NCBI RefSeq assembly: GCF_010389155.1
Contig: NC_057768.1
Location: 27,289,966 to 27,353,965 of the forward strand
DNA: 64,000 nt
Source: Erigeron canadensis
Lineage: Eukaryota; Streptophyta; Magnoliopsida; Asterales; Asteraceae
Direction: 5' to 3'
Shown: piece by piece, positions 37,317 through 49,862 of the stretch
Numbering within the stretch: the first letter of the stretch is position 1
Layout: each line of letters starts with the position of its first letter
Translations under genes and position numbers: made by a program
The notes under the pieces: generated by a model
Told to the model about the DNA's origin: nothing
The model's input: the letters and a program-made list of their open reading frames with translations, nothing else
Database searches by the model: none

Positions 37317-38944
37317 TATTTCAATAGTATATTTTTGCATAGATTTTTTAATTTTTTGAACAATAACATCTGCTAATTTTATTGATATAATATTTACTGT
37401 CGTTTTAAAGATTAATTTATATAATACAATTTGTTGCGGTATAGCCTATGGGCCCTTTTTCTTAAGGCTCAGATTAGGTTCATAAATCTCCAGAGACGGC
37501 CTTGGACCTTGGTTGATTGTTTAAATGGAATAAGTTGATTAATAGACTTTTGGTCAAAATTCTCAATTTGATTGACTTGATGTTCTATTGCACTAAACTA
37601 TTATGGTGGGGTGATATTCATACAATAAATTTTAGTCATCTAAAATTAAAATATAAAATTTATATAACGCAGTGTACAACTGTGTCATGCAGAAATTGTT
37701 GTAGATAGTTAAAATTTGTTGTAGAAAATATCACTTCCCATTATGGTGTATAGTAACCTAGACTTGAATACCTTCGATAAATTTGGTCAAAGTGCATTTG
37801 AGTACCTTCACGTGTCACCTCTTCGACCTAAACCAAAAGAGAAGTTCCAGGGTTATTTATGACTGTTTAGATAAAGAATTTTTAAGAATTTAAGCCACAT
37901 AGGGACTAATCTCATTCGGTTAATATGAATTCACATAAAACCATCTTTTGGCTGAGAATTACTACGAGGGTGGTTTCATATGTTGTTTTTGCATTTGAAT
38001 GCACCAATGAAAAAAATTGAACGTCGATCCATTTTAAGTTTCCTACGTCCTAAGAGAAGTTAAATGTTTTGACATTATAATATAAATAAATACTAAAAAG
38101 TAACTTTGGTATGTGAGGGGGTGTTACTGTATCTAAAAAGGAAAATGATTAATCAACCTAATTGATGTGCCTAAAGATATGCCTAAAACCTTAGAAATTT
38201 GACATGTGGAATGCACTATTTCTCTTTCCTAATCTTGCCCCCGATTTTTTCACATGTCATCATCTTACAATTAGACACAACTTTAGACACACTAATTAGG
38301 TTGATTTATCATTATCCATTTAAAAATACATTGCATGAAGTACAAGTTGTTGTTGCACAAAAAAACAATTAACGGCTTTAACGACCGTTAAGTGTTACTT
38401 CGCTAACTAACAGTAGTTACAAAAAGGTATTTAATGGATTTTTTTTTCAAGTTTAAGTATTTTAACTTTTGCCACCAAAGTTTTGCTTTAGTTACTTATT
38501 GCCATATAACTTTTCGTTTCTAAGCTTTTCCCATCAAAAGTTATTGATATACGTTTTTTGCAATAAAAGATTTTGAATGAATTAGAGGAATAAAATGGTT
38601 TATGGATGAGAGAGGAAAAAAATGAGTGGTTCATATTTGAGGTGAGAGAGGAAAATGAGTGGTTGAGATTTAAAAGTATTATAGATATATATTAGGTAGA
38701 GATATTTAAATTAGTGAATAATGAAGATGGATAATTTAGATAGTTCAAAGTTGTAATTTGAGATTTAGAAAAAAGGGCTCCTATATTATATAGTAGTAAA
38801 GATAACTTTTGGTTTCTAAATTTTGTTACCAGAATTTCATTTTCTTTACTTTTGACCACAACTTTTGTTTTCTTAACTTTTGCCACGCAAATTTCATTTT
38901 TCGGCTTAATGTTTTTAACTTTTGTCACTAGAGTTTTGTTTTTT
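37317..38944. other. Intergenic AT-rich DNA
   Basis: No gene recognised. The stretch 38160-38330 resembles the two flanks of the LINE at 39.05-39.96 kb (CCTAAA...ATGTGG...GATTTTTTCA), so it is a member of an unnamed repeat family. The frame at 38692-38928 (-) is composed of imperfect repeats around ACTTTTGCCAC / TTTTGTT. Confidence 0.45.
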
Positions 38945-38945
38945 C

Positions 38946-38974
38946 CAAGGGCAACGCCCGGATAAATATACTAG
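38946..38974 (+). mobile_element. Helitron-like 3' terminus (plus strand)
   Basis: The hairpin GGGCAACGCCC is followed by GGATAAATATACTAG and T. The body would extend to lower coordinates. The tandem ACTTTTGCCAC-type repeats at 38450-38940 directly upstream may belong to it. Confidence 0.5.
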
Positions 38975-39048
38975 TTATAGCTAAAAAGCACATAAAAACG
39001 AACATAGGACCAGTGATTTCTTAAAGATTTGCCTAAAACTCTTTGTAA

Positions 39049-39960
39049 AATTTTTTTTTTTTTGAACATTGAATGGAATTTTTATTAATATGATAAATCC
39101 TAACGAGGAGCTAGGAGTTACATATGGAGTTTAAAAACAGAGTGAACATAAAGCATAAAACAAAGAAGTAAGCTTGGAGAATGCATGGTACAAATGTTAG
39201 ATCGTAAAAGACTTCCATTTGGACCAGGTCAAATCCGAAGAGGATCGGTGAGATAACCACATGAAGCTGGTGTATTTGAGCTCTTTGAATGCAAACCGAA
39301 GAGATGGTTGTTTGTTGGAGAAGATGAACTCATTCCTTATTTTCCACAATACCAAGAAGTATGCCAGAGTAATGACATGAATGAGCTTTTGTAATCGCGG
39401 ATAGGTGTAGGTGGTTATGTAGAATTCCATGAGGTCCCTTAGTGATCACAGCTTATTGGATGGAAGCTGAAACAAATTCTGTAAGATAGACCAGAATGCA
39501 AATGAGAATTGGCAATGAAGAAATAAGTGCTCAGGACAAATCCCATTTGAAATGGATTATTCGGGGTGGGAATTACACAACGGACACATGAATGATGTCA
39601 CTAGTACGTTCCTTTTCTGAAGTTGATCTAGTGTTGGAATACGTTGCATCTCAAGTCGCCATCCTAAGATATTTACTTTGAGAGGAGCGACCTTATTCCA
39701 AGGAAATATCCAACGGTTTGGGCCAAATGTCGCTTGTTGAATTCTTTTTTAAAAGATTTAAGAGTGAACCCATGAATGGGATCTAAGGGCCAGATCCAAG
39801 AGTTTTTAGCTTCAGAGAGAGTCACATTATTGATGCGAGAAAGCATGCTTTCCCGTTGGAATAGTTCTGTTGGGGTACTTGAGGTCTGGTCCAACTCCAT
39901 TCCCAATTCGAGTATAAGCCATCCTCAGTACATCGTTCTTTGATCAAGCAATTAGATGGT
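39049..39960 (-). mobile_element. 5'-truncated LINE relic
   Basis: A T run at 39049-39062 marks the complement of the poly(A) tail. Minus-strand frames read WIWPLDPIHGFTLKSFKKEF (39.78 kb), then a CPLC zf-RVT segment near 39.6 kb, and HVITLAYFLVLWKIRNEFIF (39.3 kb): the end of a plant LINE ORF2 after the reverse transcriptase, broken by stops. The sequences on both sides together match one repeat at 38160-38330, which brackets the insertion. It is inactive. Confidence 0.85.
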
Positions 39961-40377
39961 CATATGTGGTATTCACTCATTCTCATTATTAATTTTGCCC
40001 CTTGATTTTTTCATATGTTATCATTTAATAGTTAGGAAGATTTTTAAGTTTTTAATTTTGGAGGATTTTTCATTTTCCAAAATTGACAGGTAGATGAAAA
40101 TGATCTCCGCAAGTTGAATGAAAGTTAGATAGATAGCCAATTTTCCAGAGTTTCCTTAACGACTTGTGCATATGTTTTTTAAGGTTTTGCATATAAATAC
40201 TTTAAATAGCAAAATTCTTATAAGATCTTACTCAAACAAAATGTAGTCTTAACATCGCTTACTCAAAATATAAAAAATAATAGTATTCAACATAATAAAA
40301 AGTTAAAGACATTCATTTATCTTTAAAGGACTAAATTCTATTCAGGAGCCCGAATAATATGCGGGTTGATTAACTAG
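39961..40377 (+). mobile_element. Repeat region ending in a Helitron-like 3' terminus
   Basis: The hairpin CCCGAATAATATGCGGG (40350-40366) is followed by TTGATTAACTAG and T, ending at 40377. The sequence just after, TACTTTAAATAGCAAAAT, also occurs at 40199, about 179 bases upstream, so the last part of this interval sits between two direct repeats. The 5' end is uncertain. Confidence 0.45.
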
Positions 40378-42313
40378 TACTTTAAATAGCAAAATATCTT
40401 ACTCTCAAATAATGAAATAATCTTAGATCCGTCTATGTCAAAGATTGATCTTTCAACTTACTCCTCAAAAAGACAAGATACAATGAACTAGTTGTCATTT
40501 ACTAGTTTATAGATGATAACAGTAGATTTACATGAAAGTGATTACATGATTCATATATATGTAAATAACATAGATACATCTATATCTATATATTATATCT
40601 AACAACATATTTAAATTTCATACAACATTTTGTGAAGTCAAAAACAACCTTTCAAGAAGCATAAGGCCAAACTTAACTAGACTTGACAGTTCCGGGCTAG
40701 AACGGTCCACTTCGATCGCCCCTTTTAGAATGCAAATTGACTCTTTCCTGAGCCCACTCAACAAACAAAAGTTAAAAGTCGACCTTTTATGTTATTAACG
40801 ACCAACCCAAAAAATATCTTTGGAGTAAAAAACGAGGCAAAATACAAGCAACAAAGTTTTAAAAACAATTATACAAGAAAAATCTCAATCCAAAGTTTGA
40901 GTTTTGTTAAAAGTGAAAAGGAAAAAGATTCAAATGATTCTAAAATAAATATTGTTTTATGATTTTCTTTTTAACAATAGATTGGAAATGAAATAATAAG
41001 ATATGATTTGAAGGAATTTTTTAGTTATTTTTATTCAAAAAATCTTCTTATCATATTTGCAAAGATTTGAAAAAAAAAAAAACAAAAAAACTCAAGAACA
41101 CAGCATAAAGAACTTCTCATCTTTGAACATTCGACTGTTTAAATTTGACCCCGCTTCCTATTCGAGTTCACTACCAACCAAGTAAAAAAAATCATCTATG
41201 TTTTCCTACACCATTGAAAATTAATTAAGACCAAACTTGCACTTAATAAAGTTTAAAGCCTGCTTATAAAGAAAAATCCACGTGACTCGCCATTGCATTA
41301 CAAGATTTCCTTCTTTATATCAATTTTTTTTCCCCCTTAAGCCACGATAGAACGGTAGCTTCCTTTCGTAGCCCATTTGGCTACCAGTTTGTTATAGTAG
41401 CCCAATATATGTCCGGCCCATATACTTTTTCTAAGCCTATTGTCAGAATATTACTCGTTCACTAAGAGATTTTGTTTTCATTTTCTAGAACGACAAATTT
41501 TAGGTGTTAATAGTTCGTCTCCTAATAGTGACATTTAAGGTGGATAATATGCTGAAAGTTGAAGTCCGCCCATTTCTGCAAAACAAGAGTGATAACACGT
41601 TTGCCCACGCATTCAAGATATAGATATACAAAATCACAAGGAATCAAAATTTAATTTTGAATCTCCAAACCAACATCCCTTCAGACAGTTCTATGATTCC
41701 GCACCCGTTGCATATTATGCTAAACAACTTAATAATGACATTCTAAATTCTTTGTACGGTTGTGTATAACTAAGTTTAAAAAGAGGAAAGTTGCTAATTT
41801 GGGATAAAAAAAAACTAGGAAGAAAGACACATGGGGGGCACGATTGACACATCTCTCTTGGGGGGTCCGTATACATTCAATTACATTTGTTTGTATATAC
41901 GATAGTTCCACCTACTTACAAAATACATATCATTATTATTCTTCTATCAATAATACATCAAGGTTTTTGTTTGTTTCAATTATTTGAGTATAAAGTCCAA
42001 AACAATTATTTGTGCAGTATGTTAAAAGTGCGTATGTATCTACATTCTACATGAAGAAAGTGAGATTGCTTTAATTAGTTATTTGAGAAATCATTTGGGT
42101 ATTTGATCTCACTTTACATGAAGTCTTAATTAGGTTTAAATCTATGTAAGTTATATCCTAGGGTGGCCGGAAAAGATGTCCTAGAAGTGTTAAAATGCCC
42201 AGGGTATGCCCTACAACATCAGAATAAAAAGAAAAGGACTCAACTACTTAAGCAACTTAAACAGAACCAAACAGCTTTATTTACCCATTTATTTCATTTG
42301 AAAAAAAAATTAT
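40378..42313. other. Intergenic DNA without recognised genes
   Basis: I see no conserved coding frame or diagnostic repeat here. The minus frame at 41729-41911 is low complexity. Confidence 0.5.
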
Positions 42314-43281
42314 TAAAGGCATGGGAATGTAACCAACTATGACCAAAAGGCTATGTAATATACCCTTTTACTAGACTTGCTATCTAGTGTAACCAACTTT
42401 GTTTTTTGGGTTATGCAATGTAAGCAACCTGCTACAATAGGTTCTCATCCGGTTATATGAATGTATCTGTATCTATATCATCATCCTTACTAAATTCGCC
42501 GAAAAAAATTAAAATCGCGATAACTTTGTTGTTTCTTCGAATTAAGACTTGAAACTACCACCAATGGACTCAAAATTTGATCCCGCACAAACCCTGGCTA
42601 AAGGTTTTCAAATCCAACACTCACCGGAAAAAATGATGATGATGGATAGAACCTAGATTTTTGGGATTTATTATTGTTGTAGTATATGATTTTATGTTCA
42701 TGTTGATGAATGATGACTTGTTTGTTGTTCATGTTGATGATGACGGCTGGAAATATGGAAATGTTGTTCGAATGACGAACTACCTATGGATCAGTTATCA
42801 CTGCAATTTTCACGTAGTCACCACGATTATTGATTGTATTTATCTAAACATACCGATAAGAAAATTAGTCCCAGAAAGTTATAAGAAGTAACATTGAGTT
42901 GACTTTGCAAGAAACCAGTAATCATTAACAAAATATACAGATCATAATTAACTTATTTGTTACTATTTTAGTGCATACAGCAAAACCAAATGAGATTTAA
43001 ATAATGTTATTGGAGATATAAAGTGATTATAAAGAGACAGTACAAACTGTGGAAAAAAAAAAGTTACGGCATGCTGCTTTCCTTTATTTGAATCGATGAT
43101 TGGCAATTTTTTTAATAAAAAGGGAATAAAATTGAAAGTGATAACCTGCAACTTGTTTTTTAGCCGGTTGCTTACATTGGATATCCAAAAAAAAAAGTTG
43201 GTTACACTAAATAGCAAGTCAAGTAGTAGGATACATTATATAGCCTTTTTGCAATAGTTGGGTACATTCTCATGCCTTTAT
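42314..43281. mobile_element. Long-TIR foldback element
   Basis: The left arm (AAAGGCATGGGAATGTAACC...ACTTGCTATCTAGTGTAACC) pairs with the reverse complement of the right arm (ending CTATTTAGTGTAACC... and CATGCCTTTA) over roughly 150-200 bases. The centre (42480-42900) contains a less AT-rich stretch and an open frame 42661-42891 that I do not recognise. The long TIRs with GTAACCAACT motifs recall MULE-type non-autonomous elements; no matching target duplication was found. Confidence 0.7.
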
Positions 43282-44381
43282 CCTAAGTTTATATCTTGAG
43301 TGAGTATATAATTAAAAAACTATACCAAATACACATAATTGTTGGCTACAAGCATACGTTTATATCGATTAGAAACATGAATTCGAAATTGAAATAAATC
43401 ATAAAACTAAGATACCATTCTATGACCACTACACTAAAATCAATATTGTTCCACCTAACTGTACCATGAAATGCTTCACATAAGAGTAAGAAATCATGTG
43501 GATATAGAATATGTACTATACTACTAGTAATAAATAATGATGATAATTACTGATACGAGGTTGTCATGTTGTCACTTTATAATGTTTCTAACATGAAAGG
43601 CTATTACGAGTATTATGTTATTGTTTGATTAACAATTACTTTTCGTATTAACTAAAAAATCAAAAGTCAAAAACATTAACCACTAGGGTAGTGTTTTATT
43701 AATTAGCAAAGATTTATGTCTCTCAAAAGTAACTCCGAATGCGAAATGTCATCTTTCACGGATTAGGGTCCTAATACCGTCTTCGACAATGTATGAAGGA
43801 GGTTGAGATGTAGACAACCTTATCCCTACCAAAGGTACGTAAAGATGATGCTTTCAGATTCTACTAAAGGTAAAAAATGATCTCTAACCTTGCTGGGCAT
43901 GAGAAGGGAACCCATAATCTCTGTCTCCAAAGACAAAAGTTCCAACAATTGATTTAACCCAGTTGGTCACACTTTTATCTTTCGCCTAAATTCCCCAGCG
44001 TTTACAAAAGTTCACCCGTTATAACTTTAGACTCACAAAACGAGTCGGTTTAAAAGTATTCTGGTTGTAAAGCGAGTAAGATCACTCGCGCTTGTAAGTG
44101 GCGAAAAAGAAAAATAAGTCATAAAAATTAGTAAAAATCTGAAGTGATAAAAATATAATAAAGATAATAAGATAATAATTATTGAACTAAATTTTGTGAT
44201 TATGTTAACATACTTTAAGGCAGTATCTTATTTTGCTGGAATACAAATCATGTATATATAGATTATAATATAACAACAAAAACAGATAGGCAGGCTCTAT
44301 ATAATATTCATTTATTTTTGTTTCCATTACAAATTTACAATCAACATCTGTTCGCTCCATATAATAATCATTTATATATAA
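43282..44381. other. Intergenic DNA with a SINE-like fragment
   Basis: A fragment around 43785-43860 (GGAGGTTGAGATGTAGACAA) belongs to the same common plant repeat as pieces near 33018 and 48155. No gene is recognised. Confidence 0.4.
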
Positions 44382-44993
44382 CTAGTGCTCAGACCCGTAT
44401 ATTAAACGGGTAATCTCATGATATATAAATTTTATAATAATTGTGAAACAAAAAGTGTATGACTAATACCACAATTTAATGAATACAAAAGTTAAAGAAG
44501 AAACATATGAAAATTAACTCCATATAAATATTAATTTCAGTTTATTTTTATTTTTTTTTAACTTTAGTTAAACTAAAAGAGAAACAAAAAGTGTATGACC
44601 AATATCACAACTTAATTAATACGAAAGCTAAAAAAAACATATGAAAATTAACTCCATATAAATATTGATTCCAGATTACTTTTTTTTTTCAACTTTAGTT
44701 ACATAAAAAGAGAAACAAAAAGTGTATAGTATATAATTTGAAAAATACATAACAATTCATCAACAAAGACCATCTCGAACGTTTTGATTTTCTTCGAGTT
44801 GTTCACAACACGGAGTCGTAGATGATGGTTAACATGTGTTGGCTTATAAGATTTTTTTTTATTAAAGGTCGGCCATTTTCTTATTAAATAAATATTAGAA
44901 AAATAGAGGATTAATAAGGAGAAAATATTAGACTAAAGGAGGATGATTAGGGGTGTCAAGTGTACCCCAACCCATCTTTTAGTTATATTATAT
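44382..44993 (-). mobile_element. Non-autonomous Helitron, copy 1 of the RPA-fragment family
   Basis: On the minus strand it starts near TATATAATATAACTAAAAG (44993) and ends with hairpin CCCGTTTAATATACGGG, TCTGAGCA, CTAG and T (44382). It shares the 5' start, an internal RPA-like stretch (CATCTACGACTCCGTGTTGT, AACGTTCGAGATGG) and two roughly 125-base tandem units with the copies at 48.6-50.7 kb. Confidence 0.8.
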
Positions 44994-45554
44994 AACTTGG
45001 AATCTTGGATGTTATGTGTCTTGCAAAACTACCGGGACTTCAAGTGAGATACAATATACATATGTACATTAACTTTACTAAAACTTACTGATTTAAATTC
45101 ATCATTTAAGATGAAAATAACTAAATACGAGTAGCTTATTGTTTGATTATCCAATTCCAATTGTAGTAATTACTTTCAAGATAGGCATTAAAAAAAACAC
45201 AATTTCACCTTTTGACTCTAACTCATACCTCTAAAAACAACTTTGATTTATCAGTAATAACTTTTATCAAACATATCCGTAATCTATGTACATTTAAATG
45301 AGATGACAAGAAATAGCTCTTGTCTTAAGTCAAATCTGACTATGCCTAATTTCTTGGTGTGGTAATGGATAGACATAATTGTTATGCTCGATATCAAGCT
45401 TAAGTCACCGGGCATGTCTACCTTCAACAACTAAATACATATAAAAATGCTGTTCAAAAAAATATAATAAAATAAATACATATAAAAATCCCATTACATA
45501 AACCTATTGGCTACGGGTTAATAAACAGATAATAGATAGTTTTTACAATATCAT

Positions 45555-45765
45555 ATTTGGAACGAATTAGATATAACCTAAGCTAATTAGTCATCATATT
45601 ATTTTATTATTTGAAACCATCATCACTGATACCATAATTAGAATACTACAAGTGGATATAAACTAAGCTCATTAGTCATCATATTATTTTATTATTGACA
45701 CTATCATTAGTGATACCATTTTTAGAAAACAAATTAGATACAACCTAAGATCATTAATCATCCAA
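45555..45765 (+). repeat. Imperfect tandem repeat of about 95 bp
   Basis: Units beginning AATTAGATATAACCTAAGCT (45565), then GTGGATATAAACTAAGCTC (about 45652) and AATTAGATACAACCTAAG (about 45732) share TTAGTCATCATATTATTTTA and a GTGATACCAT block. No function is inferred. Confidence 0.75.
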
Positions 45766-46235
45766 TATAAAGTAAAAAAGTAGCTTATAATATCATTTTA
45801 GACGGTGTATAAAGAGGTTAAAATTTAAACAATTTTATTTTTATTTAATATTTAATATGAATTACTTTTTGATTCTTTCAAATGTAGCAAAAGACATCAG
45901 TTTTTGTAAAGAGTGAATGATCGAACCATTAACCTATATTTGTATATGCAAAAGTTAAACACTTGATCCAAACCTTATTGGTTGTATTATCACTTATATT
46001 AAAATACTAGTATTAACTATCTAAGCTTGACTCTTTGTAACATAAAAGGGTGAAGTGTACTTGGCACTTTCCAATTTCCACAACACACAAATTAAGAATC
46101 TAAAAGCTAAAAACCAAAGGCCCTGATTCTCTTTCCCACTCTATTATCTTCTCAACTCCTTCCCCTACTCTCATTTCTCCTCTTCTTTTTTTTCTTCATT
46201 TTTACAACCTTAGAGATATAAGCCAATTAATCAAG

Positions 46236-47064
46236 ATGATCTTAGGTAAGAGACCAAGGCCCCCAATCAAAAGAACCACAAGCATGACTGAATTCACCTT
46301 GGATATTGACCATATAGAAGGTGGCACTACTACTACTACTACTAATACTAATACTACAACTACTAACAACTCTCAACATCCATATGATCTAAACAACCCC
46401 TTTAACCTAAACATCCCATCTCCAAACGGTACGCTTGATCATCGGTTATTGGGTGCCTCGGTTTTTCCTAGAAACCATCGTCGTAATTCGGCTGATCATA
46501 TGGAAAGACCTCATTTCTTGACCATTTGTCACTTTTGCAACCGAAAGTTGATCACTGGTCGTGATATCTTCATGTATAAGTAAGTACATATATATATATA
46601 CATATTATTATTATTATCATTGTTAGTAAATAAAATTTCCATGGTCGTTGTATATATAGTTTTTATGAACTTATGCGGTTAATAATCAACTTCTAGTTCA
46701 TCCTAGCTTACTCCGAATATAGTTATTTTTGTTATACAAACAAAGGTAATATTAATAATTTCGAACAGAAGTAGTTATATAGATACTTTAGTTATTTTTT
46801 AATAGGCATAACTAACTAAACTATATTACATTTTTTGTAATAGGCTTAATTAACTTTATTGGGAACCATATATATATACAATTGTTTGATTTAATTAATT
46901 TGTTTTTTTACATTTTTTGTAGAGGCGATAGCTCATTTTGTAGCTTCGAGTGTAGGCAACAACAAATGACTCAAGATGAAAAGAAAGACAAACAGTTATC
47001 GGCGTCGAAGAAGCATGTTGATGTTCCTCCTGAATATTGCCCTAACGAATTGAAGAGCGACTAA
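46236..47064 (+). CDS. FLZ-type zinc-finger protein
   Basis: Exons 46236-46579 and 46923-47064 join in frame to 161 residues. The FLZ domain (DUF581) is split by the intron: PHFLTICHFCNRKLITGRDI and FMYK, then GDSSFCSFECRQQQMTQDE, giving the C-x2-C...C-x3-C zinc ligands and the C-terminal acidic helix. The N-terminus is short and basic (GKRPRPPIKR), followed by a Thr/Asn-rich tract encoded by an ACT microsatellite (46327-46370). FLZ proteins are plant-specific adaptors that bind SnRK1 kinase subunits in energy and stress signalling; that role is taken from the family. The CT-rich leader at 46130-46200 fits a 5' UTR. The ATG is the first in a good frame. Confidence 0.93.
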
Positions 47065-47398
47065 GAAATAAATGAATATTGAATTTCTATTTATTGATGA
47101 TTTTAATTTATATATTTGATCGATGGAGGATGGAAATTAATTCGATCAGGAATTGTATCGTTGATTGGTGATGCAAATATATGTAATGTATAATTGAAAT
47201 TCGATGTATGTACGTATGTATTGTATATTGTGTACAAGCATGTGTGCTATCGAAAATTATGAAATGAATATATGAAGTGATCGATGGAATATTATCAGCT
47301 ATAAATGAGTCAGTCGAGTTAATTACTAGTGAGTTCCTGGAGACCTGGGGTTTGATTTGAACCGAAGCAAGTTAGAATCGAGTTCACGCCTATCTTAG

Positions 47399-47790
47399 GG
47401 GGCGTTTGGTAGGAGGGAATCATTGAGAATGGAAATAGTAGGAAAGAGAATGAGTATTTGGAAAGAGAATAATTACATTGTTTGGTAACAACAGAGAATC
47501 ATAATAAGAGAAAAATAAACAAATTAATATGAAATTTTTTTATAACAAAAACTAATTATAATATTATAATATAAATAATTAAAATTAATAATTAAATACA
47601 TGAGAAAAAAAGAAGAAAAAAAAAGTAATTTGATTCAATTCTCACTATTCTTCACCATTTTTGGAGGAATCATGAGAATGGAAATGATTCCCCCTTCTAC
47701 CTCTTCATTTCCATTCTCTTATGTAACCAAACAAGGGAAGTGATTCTCATTCCATTTCCACCCTTTCCATTTCATCCTACCAAACACCCC
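47399..47790. mobile_element. hAT-type MITE
   Basis: Inverted ends GGGGCGTTTGGTAGGAGG and (right, complemented) GGGGTGTTTGGTAGGATG, with 8-bp direct repeats TATCTTAG (47391-47398) and TATATTAG (47791-47798) differing at one base. The length is 392 bases without coding. The 8-bp duplication and the GGGTGTTTGG-type ends fit hAT elements, common near plant gene 3' ends; this one lies 335 bases after the FLZ stop. Confidence 0.9.
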
Positions 47791-47798
47791 TATATTAG

Positions 47799-48588
47799 CA
47801 TGTTTAGTAACTTAGCTCGAGTCCAAGCTCAAGCTACATAGATTAAGATTGATTGATGCAGACAGAAACTTTAATAAATACTTGTTCGGTTGATTCACAC
47901 GAACATTAGGGAAATTTGTTTTGATTATTATTGATTCAAAGGAATACCGATAACTAATAAAATTTGAATTTGAATGGGCTTGAAGGTCCAAAATATTGAT
48001 TTTTATATATTTCAAAAACTAATCATCTCCTTAGGTTTACACATGAATACACAAAAAAAAGCAGTATAATTTGAATGGGCTTGAAAGAATAAATAGGTAG
48101 AAAGTTATGACAAAAAGTACGACAACAAATAATCAATCCCTACATGCGGGTTATGCGGAGGTGAGATGTGGACAGTCTTGTCTTTACTCAGAGGTAAAGA
48201 GACTGCTTCTATAAGTAAAGAAAGTCCAAAAAACCGAAAATACATATAAAAAGACTAATAACTCATAGAAAAGGGTTTTTCGGGCATTGTAGCTTACGAT
48301 GCCTATTTCAATGAGACATCTTTAATAGTTCTATCTTGGACATCTAAATAAATCATAGTCTTCTCTTCCATATTGGTTTGTAGTGTTTTCTAGTTTGTAA
48401 TTATTTCTTATTTATATACGAGTCATCATTATCTATTATATTTTTAAGGGAGACGATCTGTACATCACCTGTTTTTAATCGTACACCACGAAATGTGTTT
48501 TAGAGTGTTATACAGTACAATACTATATAGCATGTTTGGTGGTATACAAATCACTTCCATATTTTTAATTGTTTTACAAGAACATCTA
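47799..48588. other. Intergenic DNA
   Basis: Contains a SINE-like fragment at about 48155-48225 (GGAGGTGAGATGTGGACAG...AAGAGACTGCTTCTA). No gene is recognised. Confidence 0.45.
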
Positions 48589-49862
48589 TCTATAATATAA
48601 CTAAAAGAGAAGGTTGGGGTACACCTGACATCCCTAATCTCCCTCCTTAGTCTAATTCTCCATCCTAATTAATTCTTTATTTTTCTATTTTTTTATTAAA
48701 TTTTTCTAGACCAACCTATATTCTATTAAAAAAATATAAAAAAATAAATATTTTTATGCTTAAAACCCTCCAAAAAGTTATTATATATATACAACCTAAT
48801 AAATGAACTCTCACGAATTATCAACAAAACTTCGACCTACTCAACAAACATAAAGGTTTATATATATATATATATTTGTTCATGTTTAATCATTATTAAT
48901 TATTTGACATTGAATTCTTATGTTATTATTATTATTTATCTCTTTTAATTTAGTTTCTAGGATATAATCCTCACGAATTCTCAAAAACAAAGGGTTCGAC
49001 TACCTCACGAATTCTCAACAAAAAAAAATGTTCGACTTACTCAACAAACAAAAAGGGTTTTGTTCATATATTTTGTGTTTAATCTTTATTATTTCACATT
49101 GAATTCTGATGTTATTATTATTATTATTATTCATCTCTTTTAATTTAGTTTGTTGTCCATTTTCGGTTTATCATGGCTTTTTCTTCAACTACAAAAATTA
49201 AGACCACGTTAGTTCATCTTGAAAATCTTAACCCAACACATATTAACCATCATCTACGACTCTGTGTTGTGCATGTATGAACTGTTTCGGATTGGAACAA
49301 CCCACAGAAAATCAAAACATTCGAGATGATCTTTGTTGATGAATTGGTATGTATTTTTATAATTTTTTAAAAGTTTCTACTATATATGCGTATTTGTTTT
49401 TAGGTTTTTTCCAAACATGTTGCATATTTGTTTTGGGGCTTCTTTTCTTTCTTTGGACACATATATAAATATATAACCTAGCTAAAAAAAAATGGGGTAA
49501 GAATTTGTATTTGGTTACAACTTTATAAGATCGAATGATCCAACTGTTTTTCTTCACCTTTTTCATCATGTGACATTTTTCCCTCTTTCTTTATTTCTTA
49601 AACTATAAATTTTTTATTTAACTAATAATTACAATTAATAAACAAAAATAACGACTTTTCCAATAAAATAAAAAGTTAAGAAAAAGGAGTTAACTGAAAT
49701 CGATATTGATATGAAGTTAATTTTTATATGTTTCATTCTTTAATTTGTATTTTATCTATTTGAATTTTATTTAGTTTTTATTTAACATACTTCATATTTT
49801 TTAAAAACTTTTGATTTATATATTGTGAGGTTACTCGTCCAATGGACGGACCTGAAGACTAG
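48589..49862 (+). mobile_element. Non-autonomous Helitron, copy 2 (upstream member of a tandem pair)
   Basis: It begins A|TCTATAATATAACTAAAAG and ends with hairpin CGTCCAATGGACG, GACCTGAAGA, CTAG and T at 49859-49863. It contains an RPA1-like OB-fold gene fragment at 49173-49346. Its last base touches the first base of the next copy. No Rep/helicase frame is present. Confidence 0.88.
49173..49346 (+). pseudogene. RPA1-like OB-fold fragment carried by the Helitron
   Basis: The frame starts MAFSSTTKIKTTLVHLENLN and continues HHLRLCVVHV, a stop codon, then TVSDWNNPQKIKTFEMIFVDEL up to a GTATGT donor. The pattern (L-x-x-L-N-P...R-x-x-V...W...P-x-K-I-x-x-x-E-M-x-x-x-D-E) is the first OB fold of plant replication protein A large-subunit-like proteins that Helitrons often carry. 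Shorter versions occur in the other two copies. It is broken and probably not functional. Confidence 0.75.

Noticed and set aside
42661..42891. 76-codon frame inside a foldback element
   Set aside because: No recognisable domain; kept only as possible captured sequence in the element entry.
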